The notes under the pieces are model-generated. The model was given only the letters and a program-made list of their open reading frames with translations. It was not told the DNA's origin and made no database searches. Positions 58,412-64,000 of a stretch of DNA of 64,000 nt are shown piece by piece (position 1 is the first letter of the stretch; every line of letters begins with the position of its first letter). Origin of the DNA: Oscillospiraceae bacterium (GTDB lineage Bacteria; Bacillota; Clostridia; Oscillospirales; Oscillospiraceae); NCBI GenBank assembly GCA_017416245.1, contig JAFQCX010000018.1:1-64000 (forward strand), in the 5' to 3' direction. The position numbers and the translations under genes were made by a program.

Positions 58412-58632
58412 TTGCAAGTAAAATAGATTCGGTATAATGTACGCTGGTTGGAGTATTCCCGGCGTTTCATCATAACCTCGGCATCTGCCGGAGTTGCGTA
58501 TGCGCCTCATGGCGTTTTTATGGTTAAACATTTACCGGGATCCCCGGTACCTTTATTTTGCCAACTGAACAATATGGGGTCATTACGACCACTCCTTTGA
58601 CGATGCCTATTCTACAAAGGAGGTGCTTAGTG
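58412..58632 (+). promoter_or_regulatory. Promoter and long structured leader of the RNase Y gene
   Basis: TTGCAA (58412-58417), a 15-bp spacer and TATAAT (58433-58438) form a plausible promoter. About 190 bp of leader follow with hairpins CGGCATCTGCCG (58479-58490), CGCC-TCAT-GGCG plus five T (58503-58519, terminator-like) and ACCGGGATCCCCGGT (58534-58548). The pattern could support attenuation or autoregulation of RNase Y. No known riboswitch is recognised. Confidence 0.45.
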
Positions 58633-60183
58633 ATGATTGGACCTTTGGAAATCGCTTTGATTGCCGGTATCGTTGTGATGACGATCGTCGGTTTCGCAGT
58701 GGGCGTTGCCTACCGTAAGCGTTTCAGCGAACGGGAGATCGGTTCTGCCGAAGCAGAGGCTACCCGTTTGATCAACGAAGCGATCCGCAGCGGTGAGAGC
58801 CGCAAGAAGGAAATGCTTCTGGAAGCCAAAGAAGAGATCCATAAATCTCGCACAGAGTACGAAAAAGAAGTAAAAGAGCAGCGCGCTGAGCTGACCAAGC
58901 AAGAGCGCCGTCTGCAACAGAAGGAAGAATCCCTGGATAAGAAAACCGAAAACTTCGAAAAGAAGGAAGAGGAGCTGGCCCGCCGTATGGAGGAGGTCGC
59001 CAAGGTCAAGGAAGAGACCGAGGCTGTGAAGAAAGCTCACCTTGCCACCTTGGAGCAGATTTCCGGCTTATCTCAGGAGCAGGCCAAGCAGTTCCTGCTG
59101 AAGACCGTGGAGGAGGAGATCCGCCACGACACCGCTATGAAGATCAAGGAGATCGAGCAGGAGCTGAAGGACACTTCCGAGGAGAAGGCAAGAGAGATCC
59201 TGTCTATCGCTATCCAGCGCTGCGCCGCTGACCACGCAGCAGAAGCAACGGTTTCCGTTGTTCCCCTGCCCAACGACGAGATGAAGGGCCGTATCATCGG
59301 CCGTGAGGGTCGGAATATCCGCACTCTGGAAACCATCACCGGCGTTGATTTGATCATTGATGATACCCCTGAGGCCATCACTGTCAGTAGCTTTGACCCT
59401 GTCCGCCGCGAGGTGGCAAGACTGGCTCTTGAAAAGCTGATCGCCGACGGCCGTATCCACCCCACCCGTATTGAAGATTGCGTAGAGAAGGCCCGCAGAG
59501 ATGTGGACCGCACCATTCGCGAAGAGGGTGAGCGCGCCTGCTTCGAAACAGGCGTTCACGGCTTGAATCCTGAGCTTGTTAAGATCCTGGGCCGTCAAAA
59601 GTACCGTACCTCTTACGGTCAGAACGTGCTGAATCACTCCATTGAGGTTGCCCACATTGCAGGTCTGATGGCCTCCGAGCTGGGTGTGGACGTGACTTTG
59701 GCAAAGCGCGCAGGTCTGCTCCACGACCTGGGCAAGTCCATCGACCACGAGGTCGAGGGCAGCCACGTGCAGCTGGGCGCTGACCTGGCGCGGAAGTACA
59801 AGGAGAATCCCGCCATCGTCAATGCCATCGAATCCCACCACGGCGACGTAGAGCCCAAGACCGTCATTGCAGTGCTGATCCAGGCTGCCGATGCTGTTTC
59901 CGCTGCAAGACCCGGCGCCCGCCGCGAGAATGTGGAAAACTACATTCGCCGTCTGCAGAAGCTGGAAGAGCTGACCGGCTCCTACCCCGGCGTTGAAAAG
60001 GCATACGCCATCCAGGCCGGCCGTGAGGTTCGTATCATGGTCAAGCCCGAGGAGGTCACCGAGGACAATATGATCCTGCTGGCCCGCGACATCGCCAAGC
60101 AGATCGAAGCTGAGTTGGAATACCCCGGCCAGATCAAGATCAATGTGATCCGGGAAACCAAGGCTGTGGAATACGCAAAATAA
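58633..60183 (+). CDS. rny: Ribonuclease Y
   Basis: A 516-aa endoribonuclease that starts bulk mRNA decay in Firmicutes. Residues 1-28 are the membrane anchor ([20 protein letters not shown]), about 35-190 a charged coiled coil, about 210-275 a KH domain ([15 protein letters not shown]) and 330-430 an HD domain with HD at about residue 363 ([12 protein letters not shown]). Full length and intact. The true start is probably ATG 58633 (or GTG 58630), with AAAGGAGGTG upstream; the frame continues further up but into the leader. Confidence 0.95.
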   Translation: MIGPLEIALIAGIVVMTIVGFAVGVAYRKRFSEREIGSAEAEATRLINEAIRSGESRKKEMLLEAKEEIHKSRTEYEKEVKEQRAELTKQERRLQQKEESLDKKTENFEKKEEELARRMEEVAKVKEETEAVKKAHLATLEQISGLSQEQAKQFLLKTVEEEIRHDTAMKIKEIEQELKDTSEEKAREILSIAIQRCAADHAAEATVSVVPLPNDEMKGRIIGREGRNIRTLETITGVDLIIDDTPEAITVSSFDPVRREVARLALEKLIADGRIHPTRIEDCVEKARRDVDRTIREEGERACFETGVHGLNPELVKILGRQKYRTSYGQNVLNHSIEVAHIAGLMASELGVDVTLAKRAGLLHDLGKSIDHEVEGSHVQLGADLARKYKENPAIVNAIESHHGDVEPKTVIAVLIQAADAVSAARPGARRENVENYIRRLQKLEELTGSYPGVEKAYAIQAGREVRIMVKPEEVTEDNMILLARDIAKQIEAELEYPGQIKINVIRETKAVEYAK

Positions 60184-60597
60184 AACAACGCTTATGGGAC
60201 GCATCCAAGGATGCGTCCCATATTTATATATTGTATAGGACGGTTTCCCGTCCCACGCCTCCGTCATTCCGAGCGGAGCAAAGCGAAGTCGAGGAATCTT
60301 ACGGGAGCAGCAGCCTATCTGGCAACGGGAGATCCCTCGACTGCGCTCGGGATGACAAATAAAGAGACGCTATTGCGAGAAATTGCCCGCGGACGAGCAA
60401 TGCCCGCCCCTACAATGCAATACGCCGTGCGTTCAACGTAGGGGGCGGATTTCCCGTCCCGCAAAAGAAGCGCTCACGTCATTGCGAGCCCCGCAGGGGC
60501 GTGGCAATCCCCCGAAAAAACGGACCGTCGAGGACGCCGGTTCCTACATCGTCGTTGCGATCCCCTGTTTTTTAGCTTTCTGCCGGTTTTGTTCGGC
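60184..60597. repeat. Gene-free spacer with several dispersed repeats
   Basis: No gene is seen. After the rny terminator come CATTCCGAGCGG...GAGGAATCTT (about 60264-60300) and its inverted partner CCCTCGACTGCG...GGGATGAC (60330-60357), a GCGAGAAATTGCCC-type module (60374-60465), the GTCATTGCGAGCC...GGCAATCC palindrome (60478-60510) and the GGACCGTCGAGGACGCCGG module (60521-60543). The same modules occur near 1-2 kb. Confidence 0.65.
60195..60220 (+). terminator. Terminator of rny
   Basis: GGGACGCATCC and GGATGCGTCCC arms with an AA loop, then a T/A-rich stretch. Stem is strong, the U-tract weak. Confidence 0.7.
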
Positions 60598-60700
60598 ACT
60601 TTACCAAACTAAAGCGGTAAATTGCCCCTTTCTTTTGTGCACAGTGCCAAAGATGCAAAAAAATGCAAAAAAGTACTTTACAACTTTAGTTTGGTGAAGT
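60598..60700. mobile_element. Small inverted-repeat element (103 bp) upstream of the ABC transporter
   Basis: ACTTTACCAAACTAAAG (60598-60614) and CTTTAGTTTGGTGAAGT (60684-60700) are 17-bp inverted repeats with one mismatch. No coding capacity. The right repeat overlaps the promoter of the ABC operon. Confidence 0.5.
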
Positions 60701-60705
60701 ATAAT
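60677..60705 (+). promoter_or_regulatory. Promoter of the amino-acid ABC transporter operon
   Basis: TTTACA (60677-60682) and TATAAT (60700-60705) with a 17-bp spacer, 85 bp before the first gene. Confidence 0.78.
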
Positions 60706-60790
60706 GCAGCTATCAACAAAACACGGGGCGCAACACCCCCAACAAAAATCGGAGGCATTGTCCCCCACGAAAATGAAAGGAAAGAAAATT

Positions 60791-61573
60791 ATGAAAAAGA
60801 TTATCGCTCTCATCCTGGCAGTTTTGATGACCGCCGCCTGCTTCGCCGGCTGCTCCAAGCCCGCTGCAAAGACCGACTCCGAATACGTAACCGCCAACAA
60901 GAAGCTGGTCGTTGGTATCACCGACTACGCTCCCATGGATTACAAGGACGAAAACGGCAACTGGACCGGCTTCGACGCTGAGTTCGCTACCCTGTTCGCT
61001 AAGGAGCTGGGTGTAGAGGTTGAGTTCTTCGTAATCGCCGACTGGGGCAAGAAGTTCGTTGAGCTGGAAACCCAGCAGATCGACGCAGTTTGGAACGGCA
61101 TGACCATCACCGACGAAGCAAAGCTGAATGCTTCCGTTTCCGATCCCTACGTTTTGAACGCACAGGTCGTTGTTGCCAAGGCTGACAAGATCGACTCCAT
61201 CAAGACCGCTGCTGATCTGAAGGCTCTGAAGGTTGCTGTTGAGAACGGCTCTGCCGGCCAGGACGCTGCTGAAGCTGCTGAGATCGCCAACATCATCAAG
61301 GTTCAGGACCAGGCCGCTGCTCTGCTGGAAGTCAAGTCCGGCACCTCCGAAGCTTGCGTGATCGACATCACCATGGCTAAGGCTATGACCGGCGAAGGCA
61401 CCGACTACGCTGAGCTGGCCGCAGGCATCAGCCTGACCGAGGAAGAATACGGCGTTGCATTCCGCAAGGGTTCCGACCTGACCGCTAAGTTCAACGCTTT
61501 CATGGATAAGCTGGTTGCCGACGGCACTCTGCCCGCTCTGGCAAAGAAGTACAATCTGACCCTGGCTGACTAA
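60791..61573 (+). CDS. Polar amino-acid ABC transporter, substrate-binding lipoprotein
   Basis: A 260-aa lipoprotein. Signal peptide MKKIIALILAVLM ends in the lipobox ACFAGC (Cys21). The mature part is an SBP_bac_3 domain: KLVVGITDYAPMDY, DENGNWTGFDAEFATLFAKELGV and the ligand-contact segment AVWNGMTITDEAKLN. It binds a polar or charged amino acid outside the cell and delivers it to the permease encoded next. The codons are very biased, suggesting high expression. ATG 60791 has AAAGGAAAG upstream; the upstream extension is leader. Confidence 0.92.
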   Translation: MKKIIALILAVLMTAACFAGCSKPAAKTDSEYVTANKKLVVGITDYAPMDYKDENGNWTGFDAEFATLFAKELGVEVEFFVIADWGKKFVELETQQIDAVWNGMTITDEAKLNASVSDPYVLNAQVVVAKADKIDSIKTAADLKALKVAVENGSAGQDAAEAAEIANIIKVQDQAAALLEVKSGTSEACVIDITMAKAMTGEGTDYAELAAGISLTEEEYGVAFRKGSDLTAKFNAFMDKLVADGTLPALAKKYNLTLAD

Positions 61574-61586
61574 AATAAAACTCTGA

Positions 61587-61611
61587 TACGGGCGGCGCAC
61601 AGCCGCCCGTA
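61587..61611 (+). promoter_or_regulatory. Intercistronic hairpin after the binding-protein gene
   Basis: TACGGGCGGC and GCCGCCCGTA arms with a GCACA loop and no T-run. It is typical of RNA hairpins that protect the abundant binding-protein part of such transcripts. Confidence 0.6.
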
Positions 61612-61640
61612 TAGGACTGTATAAACAAAGGATGTGCGCT

Positions 61641-62282
61641 ATGTTCATACCCGTAACCCTGCAGCTGCTGGACGGCTTTTGGGAATCGTTAAAAGTATTT
61701 TTGCTGACCCTGGCATTTTCCTTGCCATTGGGTCTTATTGTCTGTTTTGGCTCTATGAGCAAGTTCTCCCCCCTCAAGGCGCTGATCAAGTGCTTTGTGT
61801 GGGTCATCCGGGGAACGCCGCTGATGCTGCAGCTGATCATCATTTTCTACGGACCGGGTCTATTATTCGATCTGCCGGCTATGCCCCGTTTCACCGCCAC
61901 CATCGTAGCATTCGCCATTAACTACGCCTGCTACTTCTCGGAGATCTACCGTGGCGGTATCGAGAGTATCGCCAAGGGGCAATACGAAGCCGGTCAGGTA
62001 CTGGGTCTGACCAAGGGACAGATCTTCTTTAAGATCGTTCTGCCTCAGGTGATCAAGCGGATCATGGCGCCTATGAGCAACGAAGTCATTACCTTGGTAA
62101 AGGATACCTCCCTTGCCCGTATCATCAGTGTGTATGAGATCATCTGGGCAGGTGAATCCTTCATTAAAAAGGGTCTGCTGTGGCCCCTGTTCTACACCGG
62201 CGCATTCTACCTGCTGTTTAACGGCGGTCTGACCCTGCTGTTCGGCTATATCGAAAAGAAATTAAACTACTACAGAGGTTAA
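61641..62282 (+). CDS. Amino-acid ABC transporter permease
   Basis: A 213-aa HisM/GlnP-type inner-membrane permease with about five membrane helices. The family segment is present as VIRGTPLMLQLIIIFYGPGL, and the ATPase-contacting EAA loop is EAGQVLGLTKGQIFFKIVLPQ. ATG 61641 is chosen with AAAGGA upstream; an ATG three codons earlier is possible. It lies between the binding protein and the ATPase. Confidence 0.93.
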   Translation: MFIPVTLQLLDGFWESLKVFLLTLAFSLPLGLIVCFGSMSKFSPLKALIKCFVWVIRGTPLMLQLIIIFYGPGLLFDLPAMPRFTATIVAFAINYACYFSEIYRGGIESIAKGQYEAGQVLGLTKGQIFFKIVLPQVIKRIMAPMSNEVITLVKDTSLARIISVYEIIWAGESFIKKGLLWPLFYTGAFYLLFNGGLTLLFGYIEKKLNYYRG

Positions 62283-62285
62283 GCT

Positions 62286-63038
62286 ATGGCACTATTGGAA
62301 GTAAAAAATATCAAAAAGAGCTTCGGCAAGACCGAAGTTTTGAAGGGTGTCAGCTTTACCTTGGAGAAAGGACAGGTGCTTGCCATCATCGGCTCCTCCG
62401 GCAGCGGTAAGACCACCTTACTCCGAAGCCTGAACTTTTTGGAAACTCCCGACGAAGGCGAAATTCTGGTAGGCGGAAAGCAGTTATTCTCTGCCGGAGT
62501 GAAATACACCGACGATCAGGTGCGGGAAAACCGCCTGCATTTCGGTCTGGTTTTCCAGAACTTTAACCTGTTCCCCCACTATAATGTGCTGGAGAATATC
62601 ACTCTCGCTCCTAACCTGCTGAATATAGCCAGCCCCGAGGAAAACAAGGTAACCGCTATGCACCTGTTGGAGCAGGTGGGTCTTGCCGACAGGGCAAACG
62701 CCTACCCCTACCAGCTTTCCGGCGGTCAGCAGCAGCGTGTGGCCATCGCCCGCGCCTGGGCAATGCACCCGGAGGTGCTTTGCTTTGACGAACCCACCTC
62801 CGCGCTGGACCCGGAGCTGACCGGCGAGGTGCTGCGGGTCATCAAGGGTCTGAAGGGCGAAGACAGAACCATGATCGTAGTCACCCACGAAATGGATTTT
62901 GCAAAGAGCGTTGCCGACGTGATCATCTATATGGCCGACGGCGTGATCGAGGAAATGGGCACACCGGAAGAAGTGTTTGACCACCCTAAGAGTGAGAAGA
63001 CCCGGGCATTCCTGCAGGGCTTCCACGAATCCTATTAA
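62286..63038 (+). CDS. Amino-acid ABC transporter ATP-binding protein
   Basis: A 250-aa GlnQ-type ATPase. Walker A is GSSGSGKT (36-43), the signature is [14 protein letters not shown], Walker B is [15 protein letters not shown] and the switch is VTHEMDFA. It energises uptake of the amino acid bound by the lipoprotein. It starts 3 bp after the permease stop. Confidence 0.95.
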   Translation: MALLEVKNIKKSFGKTEVLKGVSFTLEKGQVLAIIGSSGSGKTTLLRSLNFLETPDEGEILVGGKQLFSAGVKYTDDQVRENRLHFGLVFQNFNLFPHYNVLENITLAPNLLNIASPEENKVTAMHLLEQVGLADRANAYPYQLSGGQQQRVAIARAWAMHPEVLCFDEPTSALDPELTGEVLRVIKGLKGEDRTMIVVTHEMDFAKSVADVIIYMADGVIEEMGTPEEVFDHPKSEKTRAFLQGFHESY

Positions 63039-63053
63039 CAGGAGGAATCCGTA

Positions 63054-63323
63054 ATGGGCAAAAACGAAAAAATCACAGAGCTTTACAGGATCATCACCAA
63101 ACTCTCCACCATAGAGGAGTGCGAGATCTTCTTTGAGGATCTGTGTACCAACAAGGAAGTGGAAAAAATGGCAGAACGGCTTTACGCTGCAAAGCTGCTG
63201 TTAGCCGGCAAGACCTACAATCAGGTCATTGCAGAAACAGACATTTCCTCTGCCACATTAAGTCGTGTATCCCGCTGCGTACAATACGGAGAAGGCTACT
63301 CCAAGCTCCTGAAAGAAAAATAA
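63054..63323 (+). CDS. YerC/YecD-type TrpR-related protein
   Basis: An 89-aa helical protein of the TrpR-like YerC family: LSTIEECEIFFEDLCTNKEV at the start and the helix-turn-helix KTYNQVIAETDISSATLSRV. The family is predicted to bind DNA, but its ligand is unknown. It follows the transporter operon by 15 bp with GGAGGAATCC upstream, so it may sense amino-acid status and act on this operon or elsewhere. Confidence 0.88.
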   Translation: MGKNEKITELYRIITKLSTIEECEIFFEDLCTNKEVEKMAERLYAAKLLLAGKTYNQVIAETDISSATLSRVSRCVQYGEGYSKLLKEK

Positions 63324-63324
63324 T

Positions 63325-63360
63325 AAGCAGGTGCATAGAACGTTCTATGCACCTGCTTTT
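63325..63360. terminator. Terminator after the YerC gene
   Basis: AAGCAGGTGCATAGAA with TTCTATGCACCTGCTT, a long near-perfect palindrome between convergent genes, T-rich on the right. Confidence 0.88.
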
Positions 63361-63368
63361 ATTTTTTA

Positions 63369-64000
63369 TCAAACAGAACGGGTCCACTCCGTAAACAGCA
63401 GCGCAGGAACCATCCACACCAGCTGATACAGGAACATATTGGCAGGGGTCAGCAGCTCCAGCGCGCCCAGAACTACCAGCAGCACCATGATCGCCAAGCC
63501 AATGCCGCCGCCTACAATGTGAAGCGCCGTACCCAGCCGGCAGGTGGTCCGCAGCGCCCGGGCGCCTGTCACGCCAAAGGCAAGGGGCGCAAGTCCTGAG
63601 GCTGTGGTCAGCAGCAGGGTCTGCGCGTCTTCATCCGGCGTCTTTTCCCGCAGCTGCTCACGCACATCGTAGTCCGGCAGCAGGAACCGCTTCGGCTTCA
63701 CGCCGAACTTGCTCCGCAGGAAGCCGTGGGTCAGCATAAAATCGTCGGAAACCAACGCGCACTGCAGTCCGCGATAGGCATTGAGGGTGGTTAAGCCTGC
63801 GGTTGCAGATTGGGTCTTCTCGTAGCTCACCGCAAACAGTCCGCTAAGCTCCCCGTCGATAGCCACATAAACCGCATAGCTGAGCTTGGCGTTCTCCGGC
63901 ACCTCGATATCCATACTCTTCAAGAAGGATGCAGAACCCACCAGCACGGTTTCCCCTTCCACCACGCCGCAAATGCCGCCGTTATCATAAGGGGTCAGGT
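63369..64000 (-). CDS. P-type-ATPase-like membrane protein, C-terminal part (continues past the right edge)
   Basis: The frame runs from the window edge to a stop at 63369 (about 210 codons). The first 70 residues resemble the nucleotide-binding and hinge region of heavy-metal P-type ATPases (VLVGSASFLKSMDI, YVAIDGELSGLFAVSYEKTQSA), but the GDGxND motif is not seen in the visible part. The C-terminal half has about three hydrophobic segments (GLAIMVLLVVLGALELL). It may be a degenerate or atypical ATPase-like protein; the catalytic DKTG would lie outside. Confidence 0.5.
   Translation of the reverse strand, partial: LTPYDNGGICGVVEGETVLVGSASFLKSMDIEVPENAKLSYAVYVAIDGELSGLFAVSYEKTQSATAGLTTLNAYRGLQCALVSDDFMLTHGFLRSKFGVKPKRFLLPDYDVREQLREKTPDEDAQTLLLTTASGLAPLAFGVTGARALRTTCRLGTALHIVGGGIGLAIMVLLVVLGALELLTPANMFLYQLVWMVPALLFTEWTRSV

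Overview
The window looks like part of a Gram-positive clostridial chromosome, most likely a gut or rumen member of the Oscillospirales. The evidence is strong AGGAGG-type ribosome sites, RNase Y, a Spo0A-like protein, a CsoR-type sensor, an acetogen-style MetV/MetF pair, a typical clostridial surface-protein signal peptide, and many intergenic GC-rich repeats. Species cannot be named from the sequence alone. No rRNA or CRISPR array is visible. The three tRNAs are Leu-CAA, Thr-GGT and Leu-UAG.

Layout. 1-3.7 kb: start of a secreted surface protein, repeat-rich spacer, tRNA-Leu(CAA), RluA-type pseudouridine synthase, EamA transporter, tRNA-Thr. 3.8-10.5 kb: an unassigned sugar or aminosugar cluster (isomerase-like TIM barrel, DegT aminotransferase, PHP phosphatase, ComB-like phosphatase, Gfo/Idh/MocA oxidoreductase) flanked by two AraC regulators. 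10.5-18.1 kb: HIT protein, Wzy/ligase-like membrane protein, larE-larB-larC for the nickel-pincer cofactor, metV-metF, and a Spo0A-like protein without the phospho-acceptor aspartate. 18.2-28.3 kb: a compact 15-gene minus-strand phage cassette (terminase, portal, scaffold, capsid, connector, baseplate-like proteins, endolysin, holins). It has no tail tube, tape measure, integrase or repressor.

28.5-46.5 kb: a YdcF-like protein, then six tandem paralogous genes of about 885 codons. Each encodes a CBM9-like domain, beta-sandwiches and a glycosidase-like barrel. They fall into three sequence types in the order B-C-A-C-B-A along the transcribed strand. Most copies have their own promoter, a 16-bp palindromic operator, a structured 5' leader and a terminator. 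46.7-50.2 kb: psuK-psuG, an M14 carboxypeptidase and a His-rich CsoR protein. 50.2-58 kb: an AraC regulator divergent from a galacturonate operon (GH4 alpha-galacturonidase with CHEV motif, tagaturonate reductase, altronate dehydratase), then galE and a NahK-like sugar kinase. 58-64 kb: tRNA-Leu(UAG), RNase Y, a polar amino-acid ABC transporter, a YerC/TrpR-like regulator and part of a P-type-ATPase-like membrane protein.

How it fits together. The GH4-uxaB-uxaA operon would release and degrade galacturonate. One of the six paralogs (copy 5) carries a near-copy of that operon's regulatory region, including a remnant of its araC gene, so part of the array is probably co-regulated with pectin-sugar catabolism. 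The most unusual signals are the six-gene array with its covarying leaders, a structured element of about 113 bp found three times inside tRNA-Leu-derived sequence, and the tail-less virion cassette.
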